Shown: positions 8,128-17,601 of the stretch, piece after piece
Position numbering within the stretch: the first letter of the stretch is position 1
Layout of the letters: every line of letters starts with the position of its first letter
Assembly (NCBI GenBank): GCA_031285185.1
Contig: JAITWS010000092.1
Span: 1 to 33,776, forward strand
Length of the DNA: 33,776 bases
Origin: Methylobacillus sp.
GTDB lineage: Bacteria; Pseudomonadota; Gammaproteobacteria; Burkholderiales; Methylophilaceae
Direction of reading: 5' to 3'
The notes under the pieces: model-generated
The model's input: only the letters and a program-made list of their open reading frames with translations
Told to the model about the DNA's origin: nothing
The model's database searches: none
Made by a program: the position numbers and the translations under genes

Positions 8128-8191
8128 GAAACTTTCGGTTGGATGCGGTTTCCGCGCCTGAGTTCATCACTCTTTTCCGATCTGCAATTCC

Positions 8192-8587
8192 TCAATACCC
8201 CGCCGTTCCCTTCTGTATAAACTCGATCTTGTAGCCGTCCGGGTCTTGAATAAACGCGATCACGGTTTTGCCGTGCTTCATCGGCCCGGCTTCGCGCGTG
8301 ACCGTGCCGCCCGCTTGTTTGACTTTTTCGCACGCGGCGTAGGCGTCGTCCACTTCAATGGCGATATGACCGAAAGCATTGCCGAGGTCATAACTTTCCG
8401 TATCCCAATTGTGGGTCAGCTCCAGCACGGTATGGTCGCGCTCGCCACCGTAGCCGACGAAGGCCAGCGTGAATTTTCCGTCGGGAAATTCTTCGCGGCG
8501 CAGCACTTTCATGCCGAGGATTTGGGTGTAAAACGCAATTGAGCGGTCGAGATTGCCGACGCGCAACATGGTGTGCAAAAGTCGCAT
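8192..8587 (-). CDS. gloA: Lactoylglutathione lyase (glyoxalase I)
   Basis: 131 residues of the vicinal-oxygen-chelate fold, normal for the bacterial nickel-type enzyme. It isomerises the methylglyoxal-glutathione hemithioacetal to S-lactoylglutathione in the cytoplasm. The metal ligands are visible: His in [10 protein letters not shown], Glu in [10 protein letters not shown], His in GHIAIEVDD and Glu in [10 protein letters not shown] start at ATG 8587, the family start, which has AGTGAGG six bases upstream. The in-frame GTG at 8599 lies in that ribosome site. The gene is convergent with the small RNA pair and divergent from mtfA. Confidence 0.95.
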   Translation of the reverse strand: MRLLHTMLRVGNLDRSIAFYTQILGMKVLRREEFPDGKFTLAFVGYGGERDHTVLELTHNWDTESYDLGNAFGHIAIEVDDAYAACEKVKQAGGTVTREAGPMKHGKTVIAFIQDPDGYKIEFIQKGTAGY

Positions 8588-8640
8588 GGGATGCCTCACT
8601 CTCTCTGGGGAAAATTCAATTATCCCCGTAAAATAAGCGC

Positions 8641-9420
8641 ATGGGTATCTTCTCGAACTGGCGCAGAAAGCGCATCCTCCGCCGCGCGCGCATCCCGCAG
8701 CCGGTGTGGGATCGCGCTGTGGCCAATCTGCCGCTGCTCGCCGGTTTGACGCAGGAGGAATTGCAGCGCCTGCGCGATCTCGCCACGCTGTTTTTGCATG
8801 AAAAAAGTTACGAGCCGGTGCAGGGTCTGGAACTCAACGAGGCGATGAAAATTGATCTCGCGGCGCAGGCCGCGCTGCCCATACTCAATCTCGGATTCGA
8901 CTGGTACGACGGCTGGACATCCGTGGTGCTGTACCCGGACGAATACGCCACGCGGCACGAATGGGTGGACGAAAACGGACTCGCGCACAGCCGCCGCGAA
9001 ATCCGCGCGGGCGAAGCCTGGGAACGCGGCCCAGTGGTCTGGTCGTGGGCGGACATCGCCGCCTCCGGCGCGTGCGAAGACGGCTACAACACCGTCATCC
9101 ACGAACTCGCGCACAAACTCGATTCCAGCAGCGGCCACATCAACGGCTGCCCCGCGCTGCACGCGGGAATGCGCGTGCGCGACTGGCGCGCGGCTTTTGA
9201 ACCGGCCTATGAAGATTTATGCCGCCGCGCCGACGCGGGCGAACACACCGCCATTGATCCCTACGCGACCGAAGCGCCCGAGGAATTTTTCGCGGTGACG
9301 AGCGAATACTTTTTTGAATTGCCCCACCTGCTCAAACAACTTTACCCCGCAGTGTATGAGCAAATGCGGCTGTTTTACCGGCAAGACCCGGCGATGCGGC
9401 TTATGGGAAGGTTGGTGTAG
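8641..9420 (+). CDS. mtfA: MtfA-family zinc metallopeptidase
   Basis: 259 residues. The zinc motif HELAHKLD (His154, Glu155, His158) is the MtfA variant of HExxH. The C-terminal [15 protein letters not shown] supplies the third ligand. The N-terminus [18 protein letters not shown] is basic. In E. coli, MtfA is a cytoplasmic aminopeptidase that binds the repressor Mlc and so affects glucose PTS regulation. No Mlc or PTS gene is visible here, so the partner in this organism is open. The gene is followed at once by a strong intrinsic terminator (9421-9450). Confidence 0.88.
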   Translation: MGIFSNWRRKRILRRARIPQPVWDRAVANLPLLAGLTQEELQRLRDLATLFLHEKSYEPVQGLELNEAMKIDLAAQAALPILNLGFDWYDGWTSVVLYPDEYATRHEWVDENGLAHSRREIRAGEAWERGPVVWSWADIAASGACEDGYNTVIHELAHKLDSSSGHINGCPALHAGMRVRDWRAAFEPAYEDLCRRADAGEHTAIDPYATEAPEEFFAVTSEYFFELPHLLKQLYPAVYEQMRLFYRQDPAMRLMGRLV

Positions 9421-9450
9421 GGGCGGGTTTCAAACCCGCCCATATTTTTT
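9421..9450 (+). terminator. Intrinsic terminator of mtfA
   Basis: The perfect palindrome GGGCGGGTTT-C-AAACCCGCCC (9421-9441) is followed by ATATTTTTT, immediately after the mtfA stop codon. Confidence 0.85.
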
Positions 9451-9472
9451 GAACCCCCACCCTCACCCCCAT

Positions 9473-9501
9473 CCTCTCCCGCAAGCGGGAGAGGGAGAAC
9501 T
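9473..9501. repeat. REP-like palindromic element
   Basis: CCTCTCCCGC (9473-9482) and GCGGGAGAGG (9485-9494) form a 10-bp perfect stem, followed by GAGAACTGC. A relative occurs at 4721-4751 (hairpin, then GCGGGAGAAGGAGAACTGC), and a degenerate one at about 2409-2432. All are intergenic, which fits a dispersed repeat family. Confidence 0.5.
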
Positions 9502-9507
9502 GCGCGC

Positions 9508-9777
<270 letters not shown>

Positions 9778-10272
9778 TCACTGTTGGCGGACTTTTTCGC
9801 GCAGTCTGGCTTCGACCACAGGCGGGACGAATTGCGACACGTCGCCGCCCAGGGAGACGACTTCGCGCACGAGGCTGGCGGAGATGAACATGTATTGCTC
9901 GGCGGGCGTGAGGAACAGCGTTTCGACTTCGGGGAAAATTTTGCGGTTCATGCCCGCGAGTTGAAACTCGTATTCAAAATCGGAAACCGCGCGCAAACCG
10001 CGTATCACCACGCGCGCGCCTTGCGCCTGCACGAATTTCATCAGCAGGCCGGAGAAGCCGAGCACCTTGACGTTCGGGCAATCCGCGAGTACTTCCGCGG
10101 CGAGGGCAACGCGCTCGTCCAAACTGAAAAAGGATTTTTTTGAGGTGTTGGCGGCGACCGCGACAATGACTGTCGAAAAAAGTTTGGCGGCGCGACGCAC
10201 AATGTCCTCGTGTCCGCTCGTGAGCGGGTCAAAGGTTCCGGGATAAACAGCGATGTTGGTGCTTGTATTCAT
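9778..10272 (-). CDS. coaD: Phosphopantetheine adenylyltransferase
   Basis: 164 residues, full length. It adenylates 4'-phosphopantetheine to dephospho-CoA, the fourth step of CoA synthesis. Nucleotidyltransferase motifs are [15 protein letters not shown] (TxGH type) near the N-terminus and [12 protein letters not shown] (ISSSxVRE equivalent) near the C-terminus, with [15 protein letters not shown] between. The ATG overlaps the rsmD stop as ATGA. Confidence 0.97.
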   Translation of the reverse strand: MNTSTNIAVYPGTFDPLTSGHEDIVRRAAKLFSTVIVAVAANTSKKSFFSLDERVALAAEVLADCPNVKVLGFSGLLMKFVQAQGARVVIRGLRAVSDFEYEFQLAGMNRKIFPEVETLFLTPAEQYMFISASLVREVVSLGGDVSQFVPPVVEARLREKVRQQ

Positions 10273-10817
10273 GGCGCGTATTTTAGCAGGTGGTAGCGCA
10301 CCGCGCCCGCTTTGCCGCTCTTGACCACTTGCCAGCCGTCGCCGTCTTGCAACGGCAACTCGCCTTCGGCATAGAGCGCGCCGTCCGCGGCGAGCCGATC
10401 ACGCATCAGCGGCAGCAGTCGGGGCAGCCAGTTTTGACCAAAAGGCGGATCGAGAAAAATGATGTCGTAACGCTCCGCATCCTGCGCGAGAAATTCCAGC
10501 GCGTCCACCGGCCAAAGCTGGATTTGATGCGCGCGCAGCATGGCGATGTTGTCACTCAAGGCGCGACCTGCCGCCCGATTTTGCTCCACCGCCGTGACCG
10601 ATGCCGCGCCGCGCGAGGCGGCCTCGAACGCGAGCGCGCCGCTGCCCGCGAACAGATCGAGACAATGCTTTCCGTGCAGCTCCTGCCCCAGCCAGTTGAA
10701 CAGCGTTTGCCGCACGCGATCCGGCGTCGGACGCAAACCTTCCGCATCGGGAAAGCGCAGCACGCGACCGCGCCACTCTCCGGCGTTGATGCGTACCTTA
10801 TTTCGCGCCGCCGCCAA
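10269..10817 (-). CDS. rsmD: 16S rRNA (guanine-966 N2)-methyltransferase
   Basis: 182 residues. RsmD methylates G966 of 16S rRNA in the assembled small subunit. The N-terminal block is [15 protein letters not shown], then [16 protein letters not shown]. The SAM site is [13 protein letters not shown] and the catalytic motif is FLDPPFG. The only suitable start is TTG at 10817, which lies 20 bp inside the upstream protease gene. No later ATG or GTG precedes the conserved block. The gene is tightly coupled to the protease upstream and to coaD downstream. Confidence 0.94.
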   Translation of the reverse strand: MAAARNKVRINAGEWRGRVLRFPDAEGLRPTPDRVRQTLFNWLGQELHGKHCLDLFAGSGALAFEAASRGAASVTAVEQNRAAGRALSDNIAMLRAHQIQLWPVDALEFLAQDAERYDIIFLDPPFGQNWLPRLLPLMRDRLAADGALYAEGELPLQDGDGWQVVKSGKAGAVRYHLLKYAP

Positions 10818-12114
10818 CGATCACCGTCACCATTTTGTCCGGCTGCACGCGCCGCGCGAACGCATCCTTGACCTGCTGCGCCGTCACCGCGCCGACCTTG
10901 CTGTTGAAGTCGTCGAGATAGGTCAGCGGCAAGCCGTAAAAGCCGATCACCGAAAGGTAATCGAGTATCTTGCCATTGCTGTCCATGCGAAGCGGAAAGC
11001 CGCCGATGATGTTGTCCTTGGCCGCTTTCAATTGCGCGTCCGTGGGGCCGGACTGGATGAATTTGTTAAGCGTTTCGCGCACCACGCCGAGCGCCGCGTC
11101 GGTTTGGTCGCGCTTGGTTTGCAACCCGATCTGGAACGCGCCCGCCTCGCGCATCGGCATGAAATAGCTGTAAACGCTGTAAGCGAGGCCGCGCTTTTCG
11201 CGCACTTCTTCCGTCAGCATGGCGACAAAACCGCCGCCGCCCAGAATGTAATTGCCGACATAGAGCGGAAAATAATCCGCGTCGCCGCGTTTCATGCCGG
11301 GGTAGCCGATGAGAATGTGCGATTGCTCGGCGGGATGCGGAATGCGTTTTTCCACCGCCGCATCCGGCAAGGGAACCGGCGGAATGATTTCCGCCGACGC
11401 GCCTTGCGGCAACTCCGCCGTCAATTGCGCGGCGATGGCTTCGGCCTGTTCGCGCGTAACATCGCCGATGATGGCGACGACCGCGGTGTTGCGTGTGTAG
11501 TGGCTGCGATAAAACGCGACCATATCGTCGCGCGTGATTTTTTCCAGCGTTTCCGGCTCCATATCCGCACCCAGCGCATACGGATGGCTGCCGAACAGCG
11601 CCTTGGTGAACGCCTTCGCGCCTATGCTCTCGGGCTGGGTCGCGGCCTCGCGCAGACCCGCGATCGCGCGCGCTTTTTCGCGTTCCAGCACGCTCGCGGG
11701 GAAATCGGGTTTTTGTATGATCGCAGCCATCAACTCCAGCGCCGCCGCGCGCTCGCGCGCGCTCGACAAGGTTCGCAGGCTGACGGCCGCGCGATCCATG
11801 TCAAAATCGCCGCCCATCTGCGCGCCGATGTCGGCAAAACGATTGGCAATCTGATCTTCGCCCAGACCGCCCGCGCCCAATCCGAGCAAGCCGTGCGTCA
11901 TAGCCGCGAGACCGGCTTTTTCCGCGTGGTCAAAACTGCTGCCCGCCGCGAAATTCACCTCCACGTCGAGTATGGGCAAATCGTGGTTTTCAACGAAATA
12001 AACTTTCGCGCCGGTCGCGCTTTGCCAGGTCTGAATCGGCAACGCGGCGTGCGCGGAGGCGGTGAAAAACGCGCACAGCAAAAATATTCTTGCGATCAAT
12101 TTAGCGAAGATCAT
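10798..12114 (-). CDS. M16-family protease subunit lacking the zinc site (PqqL/YmxG-type partner)
   Basis: 438 residues with an N-terminal signal sequence (IARIFLLCAFFTASAHA), so probably periplasmic. It has the two-lobe M16 fold. Where active members have HxxEH, it reads GLAAMTHGLLGLG, so it should not bind catalytic zinc. It keeps GGGFVAMLTEEVREKRGLAYSVYSYF, the Arg/Tyr substrate-binding element typical of the non-catalytic partner in heterodimeric M16B proteases. The start ATG 12114 overlaps the upstream catalytic gene by 14 bp. The substrate is unknown. Confidence 0.88.
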   Translation of the reverse strand: MIFAKLIARIFLLCAFFTASAHAALPIQTWQSATGAKVYFVENHDLPILDVEVNFAAGSSFDHAEKAGLAAMTHGLLGLGAGGLGEDQIANRFADIGAQMGGDFDMDRAAVSLRTLSSARERAAALELMAAIIQKPDFPASVLEREKARAIAGLREAATQPESIGAKAFTKALFGSHPYALGADMEPETLEKITRDDMVAFYRSHYTRNTAVVAIIGDVTREQAEAIAAQLTAELPQGASAEIIPPVPLPDAAVEKRIPHPAEQSHILIGYPGMKRGDADYFPLYVGNYILGGGGFVAMLTEEVREKRGLAYSVYSYFMPMREAGAFQIGLQTKRDQTDAALGVVRETLNKFIQSGPTDAQLKAAKDNIIGGFPLRMDSNGKILDYLSVIGFYGLPLTYLDDFNSKVGAVTAQQVKDAFARRVQPDKMVTVIVGGGAK

Positions 12115-13459
12115 GCGGAACCTCCGGCGCTTCGGGCTGGTTTTCATCTATCGGCTGCGGATCCAGCGTCGCCACCGAAAGCTGGTCGTCCACCAGATAT
12201 TTGTTGGCGACTTCCTTCACCTGCTCGGCGGTCACGGCTTGCAGGCGCTTAGGCATTTCGTCAATGTCGCGCCAGGAAAAACCCGTGCTTTCCAACATGC
12301 CGATTTGCATGGCCTGATAAAACATCGAATCGCGCTGATACACATCGGCGGCGATCACCTGCGCCTTGACGCGCTGCAACTCGTCCTCGGTGATGCCTTC
12401 CTTTTTCACTTTTTCGATTTGCGCGCGCAGGGCGTTTTCCACTTCTTCCGCGCTATGGCCTTCGCCCGGCGTGCCGCCAAACTCAAACAGCGCGGGACCG
12501 CGATTGATCGCATCGTAACCCGCGCCCACATTGACCGCGACGCGCTGCTGACGCACCAGCTCGCGGTTGAGGCGCGACGCGGGGTTGCCGTCCATCACGC
12601 CCGCGAGAATTTCCAGCGCGTAAGGTTCCCAATCATCCATTTTGACCAGCTTGGGCGCGCGATAAGCCAGCGCGACATAAGCCAATTTGGCCGGCGCCTT
12701 GACCGTGGCGCGGCGCTCGCCCTTTTGCGCCGGTTCATCCTGCGGCTTGCGCTCCGGCAATTCGCGCGGCTTGAGCGCGCCGAAATATTTTTTCGCAAGC
12801 GCGAACACCTCCTGCGGATTCACATCGCCCACCACCACCAGCGTCGCGTTGTTGGGCGCGTACCAGCGCTTGTACCAATCGCGCGCATCGTTCGCCTTCA
12901 TGCTGATGAGATCGTTCATCCAGCCGATCACCGGCCTGCCATAAGGATTCGCGTTGAACACCAGCGCCGCCAGCCGCTCATCCACCTGCGATTGCGCGCG
13001 GTCGTCGGTGCGCCAGCGGCGCTCCTCCATCACCACCTGAACTTCCTTGGCAAACTCGGCATCCGACATGTCGAGATTGACCATGCGATCCGCCTCCAGC
13101 TTGAACGAAAGCTCAAGATGCGATTTTTCCAACTGCTGAAAATAAACGGTGTAATCGCGGCTGGTAAACGCATTCTCGCGTCCGCCCGCCGCCGCGACGA
13201 TGCGCGAAAACTGCCCGGCGGGCACGGCCTTCGTCCCCTTGAACATCATGTGTTCCAGCACATGCGCCACGCCCGTCGTGCCGTTGAATTCATCCACGCT
13301 GCCCGCGCGATACCACACTTGCGAAACCACCACGGGCGAACGATGATCCTCCTGCACGACCACCTTCAACCCGTTGGGCAATTTCATTTCCTGTATATTT
13401 CCGGCAAACGCCGCCGCAGGCAGGAACGCCAGCAGAAACAACCACCATCGCTTAAACAC
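12101..13459 (-). CDS. M16-family zinc protease, catalytic subunit
   Basis: About 452 residues. A signal peptide ends near AFLPAAAFA (residue 19), followed by LPNGLKVVVQEDHRSPVVV. The inverted zinc motif HVLEH gives His66, Glu69 and His70; the third ligand is probably the Glu in VVMEERR. It likely degrades peptides in the periplasm with the next gene product as partner. I prefer the GTG at 13459, which has GGAG eight bases upstream. A GTG at 13507 is possible but adds a hydrophilic leader before the signal peptide and runs through the likely -10 (TATAAT at about 13487-13492 on this strand). Confidence 0.9.
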   Translation of the reverse strand: MFKRWWLFLLAFLPAAAFAGNIQEMKLPNGLKVVVQEDHRSPVVVSQVWYRAGSVDEFNGTTGVAHVLEHMMFKGTKAVPAGQFSRIVAAAGGRENAFTSRDYTVYFQQLEKSHLELSFKLEADRMVNLDMSDAEFAKEVQVVMEERRWRTDDRAQSQVDERLAALVFNANPYGRPVIGWMNDLISMKANDARDWYKRWYAPNNATLVVVGDVNPQEVFALAKKYFGALKPRELPERKPQDEPAQKGERRATVKAPAKLAYVALAYRAPKLVKMDDWEPYALEILAGVMDGNPASRLNRELVRQQRVAVNVGAGYDAINRGPALFEFGGTPGEGHSAEEVENALRAQIEKVKKEGITEDELQRVKAQVIAADVYQRDSMFYQAMQIGMLESTGFSWRDIDEMPKRLQAVTAEQVKEVANKYLVDDQLSVATLDPQPIDENQPEAPEVPHDLR

Positions 13460-13581
13460 AATAGACACTCCGTTTTTTGTCACACGATTATACCTGCTCG
13501 CAGGCACGGTTTATGACCGGGTTCGGTGGACGGAGTTCGGGAAAGGTTTCTTAACCCTCTCATTCCGACTAAAATATCGCC

Positions 13582-14529
13582 ATGCTTAATCTCTTCAAAA
13601 AGAACGCGGACATGGCGACCGCGCCGGATTCCAAAACCCGTTGGTCGGATCGTTTGCGGCAGGGGCTTGCCCGCACGCGCGCGCAGCTGGGCGGTTTGTT
13701 CGGCGGCGGGAAGATAGACGAGGATGTTTACGAGGAACTGGAATCCGTATTGTTGACCGCCGATGTGGGCGTGAAGGCGACCCACGCGCTGCTGGAGCAG
13801 GTGCGTTCCACGGTAAAGCGGCAGGCGCTGACGGATACCGCGCAGTTGCGCGTGGCGTTGCAGCAGGCGTTGACCGATTTGCTCGCGCCGCTCGCGCAGC
13901 CGCTTGAAACTCATGGTCATCAACCTTTTGTCATCATGTTGACGGGCGTGAACGGCGCGGGCAAGACGACGACCATAGGCAAGCTCGCGTGGCGTTTGCA
14001 GGCGGAAGGCAAGTCGGTGTTGATCGCGGCGGGCGATACGTTTCGCGCGGCGGCACGCGAGCAACTGGCGGAATGGGGCGAGCGCAATCATGTGCAGGTG
14101 ATCGCGCAGTCGGGCGGCGATCCGGCGGCGGTGATTTTTGATGCGGTGAACGCGGCGCGCGCGCGCGGCATAGACGTGGTGCTCGCGGATACGGCGGGGC
14201 GCTTGCCGACGCAGCTTAATCTCATGGAGGAAATCCGCAAGGTGAAGCGTGTGATAGACAAGGCATTGCCCGGCGCGCCGCACGAAATTTTGCTGGTGCT
14301 CGATGCCAACACCGGGCAAAACGCCATCGCGCAGGTCAAGGCGTTTGACGATGCGCTCGGCGTGACCGGCCTCGCGCTGACCAAGCTCGACGGAACCGCG
14401 AAGGGCGGCGTGATCGCGGCGATTGCGAAGGAGCGCGCAATCCCGATACGTTTCATCGGCGTGGGCGAGCAACTGGACGATTTGCAGCCTTTCGTCGCGC
14501 AGGATTTCGCGGAGGCCTTACTCTCGTGA
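13582..14529 (+). CDS. ftsY: FtsY, signal recognition particle receptor
   Basis: 315 residues. FtsY is the SRP GTPase receptor that docks ribosome-SRP complexes at the inner membrane. The acidic A domain is almost absent; about 40 residues precede the N domain. The G domain has GVNGAGKTTTIGKL (P-loop), DTFRAAAREQL, DTAGRLPTQ and TKLDGTAKGG. A TAAAAT at 13570-13575 lies only six bases before the ATG, and no Shine-Dalgarno is visible. If that is the -10, the true start may be ATG 13612 or the message may be leaderless. It overlaps ftsE as GTGA. Confidence 0.96.
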   Translation: MLNLFKKNADMATAPDSKTRWSDRLRQGLARTRAQLGGLFGGGKIDEDVYEELESVLLTADVGVKATHALLEQVRSTVKRQALTDTAQLRVALQQALTDLLAPLAQPLETHGHQPFVIMLTGVNGAGKTTTIGKLAWRLQAEGKSVLIAAGDTFRAAAREQLAEWGERNHVQVIAQSGGDPAAVIFDAVNAARARGIDVVLADTAGRLPTQLNLMEEIRKVKRVIDKALPGAPHEILLVLDANTGQNAIAQVKAFDDALGVTGLALTKLDGTAKGGVIAAIAKERAIPIRFIGVGEQLDDLQPFVAQDFAEALLS

Positions 14530-15176
14530 TCAAATTCGACCGCGTAGGCAAACTTTATCCCGGCGGCCATGAGGCGCTTAAAAATCTCAGCTTTGAAATC
14601 GCGCAGGGCGAGCTGGTATTCGTCACCGGACATTCGGGCGCGGGCAAAAGCACGCTGCTCAAACTGATCGCGGGGCTGGAGCGCGCAACCTCGGGAACCG
14701 TGCTGATCGGCCATCAAAATGTCAGCCAGTTGCGCCGCGCCGCGCTGCCGTTTCTGCGCCGCAAATTCGGCATGGTATTTCAGGATCACAAACTGCTGTT
14801 CGACCGCAATCTGTTCGACAACGTGGCGCTGCCGCTGCATATCAACGGCATTGTCGGGCAGGAGGCCGCCAAGCGCGTGCGCGCCGCGCTCGACAAGGTG
14901 GGGCTGCTGGGACGCGAACGCGCGATGCCGGTCACGCTTTCGGGCGGCGAGCAACAACGCCTCGCCATCGCCCGCGCGGTGGTGAGCCGCCCGGAAATTC
15001 TCATCGCCGACGAACCCACGGCCAACCTTGATGAAAGCTACGCGACCGATCTCATGCAACTGTTCCGCTCCTTCAACCAGGTCGGCGTGACCGTGCTGAT
15101 CGCCACGCACGCGCGCGGCGGCGAGCAATCCGGCGGCGGGCGCGTGTTGCATTTGAAGCAAGGAACGCTGACATGA
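14526..15176 (+). CDS. ftsE: FtsE, cell-division ABC ATPase
   Basis: 216 residues. ATP-binding subunit of FtsEX, which couples septal ring assembly to periplasmic murein hydrolase activation. It has Walker [13 protein letters not shown], signature [14 protein letters not shown], Walker [13 protein letters not shown] and the H-loop in LIATHARGG. The start is GTG 14526, in a four-base overlap with the ftsY stop. It overlaps ftsX as ATGA. It is the second gene of the conserved ftsYEX order. Confidence 0.96.
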   Translation: MIKFDRVGKLYPGGHEALKNLSFEIAQGELVFVTGHSGAGKSTLLKLIAGLERATSGTVLIGHQNVSQLRRAALPFLRRKFGMVFQDHKLLFDRNLFDNVALPLHINGIVGQEAAKRVRAALDKVGLLGRERAMPVTLSGGEQQRLAIARAVVSRPEILIADEPTANLDESYATDLMQLFRSFNQVGVTVLIATHARGGEQSGGGRVLHLKQGTLT

Positions 15177-16075
15177 TCGCCCAGCACAAACTCGCGCTCG
15201 CGCAGGTACTCGCCCGCGCGCGTCGCGCGCCGCTCGCGTGGTTGATGATGGTCACCGTGATCGGCGTGACACTTGCGCTTCCGGCGATGTTGTATGTCGC
15301 GCTGGACAATATGCAGCGGCTCGCGGGCGGGCTGGCGACCACGCCGCAGATCAGCCTGTTCATGGCAATGGATGCTTCGCGGGAGCAAGTCGCCGATGTG
15401 GAAACGCAGTTGAAAAATCGCGCGGATGTGGCGACGTGGCGTTTTGTTTCGCGCGACGACGCATGGAAGAATATGCAGGCCGACGCGGAGTTGGCTGATG
15501 TGGCCGCCGGGCTGAAAAAAAATCCGCTGCCCGATGCCTTTGTCATCGAACCCAAAGAACACGACAATCCGGCAGCGCTTGATGCGCTGCAACAGGAAAT
15601 GCAGCACTGGTCGGGCGTGGAAAGCGCGCAGCTTGATGCCGTGTGGGTCAAACGCCTGCACGGTCTGCTCGCGCTCGGCAACAAGCTGATCGCGCTGATC
15701 GCCGCGCTGCTCGGTTTCGCGCTGCTGATAATCACGGGCAACAGCATACGTTTGCAGATCGCCAATCAGCACGAGGAAATTCAACTGAGCCGACTCATAG
15801 GCGCGACCGACCGCTTTATCCGCCGTCCGTTTCTTTATGCCGGAACGCTGTACGGCGTGGGCGGCGGCATCGCGGCGCTTTTGATCGTGCTCGCGGCGAC
15901 GTGGTTTTTCAATGATTCTGTCGCCGAAATCACCGCGCTCTACGCTTCCGATTTCCGCCTCACCGTCCCGCTTGCGGATATGGCTCTGCCCCTGATCGTC
16001 GGCTCCGCCCTGCTCGGCTGGCTCGCCGCCCGATTCGCCGTGGGACGCGCGCTGGCGGGGATTGAAAATTATTGA
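15173..16075 (+). CDS. ftsX: FtsX, cell-division membrane protein
   Basis: 300 residues. It has an N-terminal cytoplasmic segment and TM1 at about residues 22-44, followed by a periplasmic domain to about residue 170 that would contact hydrolase activators. Three more TM segments follow (LIALIAALLGFALLIITG, then GGGIAALLIVLAATWFF and MALPLIVGSALLGWLAARF). It is the partner of FtsE. In many gammaproteobacteria rpoH follows ftsX directly; here a lipoprotein gene on the opposite strand lies between them. The stop is 22 bp from the convergent lipoprotein gene, with no evident terminator. Confidence 0.95.
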   Translation: MIAQHKLALAQVLARARRAPLAWLMMVTVIGVTLALPAMLYVALDNMQRLAGGLATTPQISLFMAMDASREQVADVETQLKNRADVATWRFVSRDDAWKNMQADAELADVAAGLKKNPLPDAFVIEPKEHDNPAALDALQQEMQHWSGVESAQLDAVWVKRLHGLLALGNKLIALIAALLGFALLIITGNSIRLQIANQHEEIQLSRLIGATDRFIRRPFLYAGTLYGVGGGIAALLIVLAATWFFNDSVAEITALYASDFRLTVPLADMALPLIVGSALLGWLAARFAVGRALAGIENY

Positions 16076-16097
16076 TTCGCGGCGCGGCTTGCGCGCG

Positions 16098-17447
16098 TCA
16101 CCGGGTCGGCCACGACAAAACCAATGGCCGGTAAGTGAATCCGATTGAAACCATTTTTTCGGACGGCGGCCTATTGGGTTTGGCTCCCGTCATTCCCGCC
16201 GCCCATAGTTTGCCGCGCGCCACGGTCAGCCCGAATAGCTGGACATCCTGCAATTTTCCGTTTGATGCCTGGGCGACATCCATCCAGAGTTTCCAGTTTT
16301 TTCCGCCGTCGTCGCTGGCCAGTATCAACCCTTGCGTGGTGACCGCCCAGCCGTGGCGCTCGTCGCTGAATACGAGTTGGTAAATGCCTTTGCCATCGCC
16401 CGCGTCGCTGTCATCGAAAGATTCCGGCGCATAAGTGGTCGCACGTTGCCATTGCCTGCCGCCATCCCAGGTACACCAGATTGCATAATCGCCGCCGACG
16501 CAGCCGTGTTGCGCGTTGCTGAAACCCAATGCGGTGAGACGCATGTTTTTGGCCTTGGGGTCATTCAATGAAACGATATCCCAATGCGCGCCACCGTCGG
16601 CTGTCCGCAACACGCTCCCCTGATTGCCCACCGCCCATCCGATGCTTGCGTCAACAAAGCTCGCCCGCGTCAATATCGTCGCGTCGAATGCGGCAGGCAG
16701 CGCGACCGGCGCCCAGTTTTGACCGCCGTCCGTGGTGCGTAGTATCTGGCCGATGTCCTGATAATTCGTGTATTCCCCCGACTCGCCACCCTTGAAAAAA
16801 CTCGCCCGGCCAACCACGAGGCCGAGTTGCGTATCCGCAAAAACCACATCCAGCGCCCCAAGCCCGCCGCCTTCGCCGAATTTGAGCGCGCGATATTCGG
16901 GATCGTCGCGTGATTCAAATGTTTTGTTAAAGCTCTCCCACGTCTGCCCGCCGTCCAGCGTGCGGAAAATCTGGTTGTAACTGCCGCCTATCGTAAACGC
17001 CTTGCCATCGCCCGGCACGGCCACGTTTTGCAGATAATCGCCATATCCGGTGAGCGCCACGATACGCCAGATGTTGCTTTTGCCATCGTTGGTCGCAATT
17101 CGCATCCCCGGCCCGCCCACGGCGAAAACATGGCCGGAGGCATCCACGGCAATGGCATTGAAACCGAAGGGATACACGCCCGGCAAATGCGCCGTCACGA
17201 CGCGCCCGCGCACGGTTAGCATCAGCGTATCCGCCGCATGGTTTTCCGCCGTCACCTCGTAGGGATTGACGCTTTTCGCGACATCAAAACAGGGGTCGCG
17301 CGCTTCGTCGCATCGGGGATAAGCCGGGGACGCCGCGCCCGATGCCGTATCCTTGACCGCCCCGTCGGATGCCGCATCCGCGACATCTCCGCCGGAACAG
17401 GCCGCCAAGCCCATGCCCAGCGCCAAAACAAGCAACCACTTTTTCAT
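16098..17447 (-). CDS. Lipoprotein with Asp-box (BNR/Ycf48-like) beta-propeller
   Basis: 449 residues. The lipoprotein signal is [17 protein letters not shown] with Cys17, then a low-complexity Ala/Asp/Ser linker. At least five Asp-box repeats follow ([40 protein letters not shown]), spaced as in a beta-propeller. The fold is shared with Ycf48/HCF136, the photosystem II assembly factor, and with sialidase-like proteins. No photosynthesis gene is visible, so the photosystem label in databases would be misleading. I chose ATG 17447 because the signal peptide starts there and AAAGG precedes it. It is divergent from rpoH, sharing the CIRCE-bearing intergenic region. The function is unknown. Confidence 0.82.
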   Translation of the reverse strand: MKKWLLVLALGMGLAACSGGDVADAASDGAVKDTASGAASPAYPRCDEARDPCFDVAKSVNPYEVTAENHAADTLMLTVRGRVVTAHLPGVYPFGFNAIAVDASGHVFAVGGPGMRIATNDGKSNIWRIVALTGYGDYLQNVAVPGDGKAFTIGGSYNQIFRTLDGGQTWESFNKTFESRDDPEYRALKFGEGGGLGALDVVFADTQLGLVVGRASFFKGGESGEYTNYQDIGQILRTTDGGQNWAPVALPAAFDATILTRASFVDASIGWAVGNQGSVLRTADGGAHWDIVSLNDPKAKNMRLTALGFSNAQHGCVGGDYAIWCTWDGGRQWQRATTYAPESFDDSDAGDGKGIYQLVFSDERHGWAVTTQGLILASDDGGKNWKLWMDVAQASNGKLQDVQLFGLTVARGKLWAAGMTGAKPNRPPSEKMVSIGFTYRPLVLSWPTR

Positions 17448-17530
17448 GGAACAACCTTTCTCATCGCACTTTTTCATCACATCCCGAGATTGTCGCCTCC
17501 AAAAAACCCGCCCGCAAGAACTTTTCAAAA

Positions 17531-17557
17531 CTGGCACTCTCAAACCGAGAGTGCTAA
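17531..17557. promoter_or_regulatory. CIRCE element (HrcA operator) in front of rpoH
   Basis: CTGGCACTC-N9-GAGTGCTAA. The consensus is TTAGCACTC-N9-GAGTGCTAA: the right arm is perfect, the left arm matches 7/9, and the spacing is exact. It overlaps a -35-like CTGGCA (17531-17536) and touches a -10-like TAAAAT (17555-17560, 18-bp spacer), so bound HrcA would block this promoter. hrcA is in the same window. Confidence 0.85.
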
Positions 17558-17601
17558 AATCAATTCATCCTAAAATTAAGTCCTCTTCGGGAGGTAAATT
17601 G

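Noticed and set aside
7926..8129. 67-codon open frame across the second small RNA
   Set aside because: The two RNA copies differ by an indel and by substitutions that keep stems but not codons, so RNA structure and not coding is conserved.
9421..9501. CRISPR-like repeat
   Set aside because: Only two unrelated palindromes are adjacent. There is no regular repeat-spacer pattern and no cas gene in the window.
10540..12252. 570-codon plus-strand open frame opposite rsmD and the M16 gene
   Set aside because: Its composition (His/Arg-rich) and lack of domains mark it as the antisense shadow of two clear genes.
17353..17601. Longer RpoH start giving 368 residues
   Set aside because: The extension runs through the CIRCE and promoter and is the shadow of the divergent lipoprotein signal region. 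ATG 17602 has a near-perfect ribosome site.
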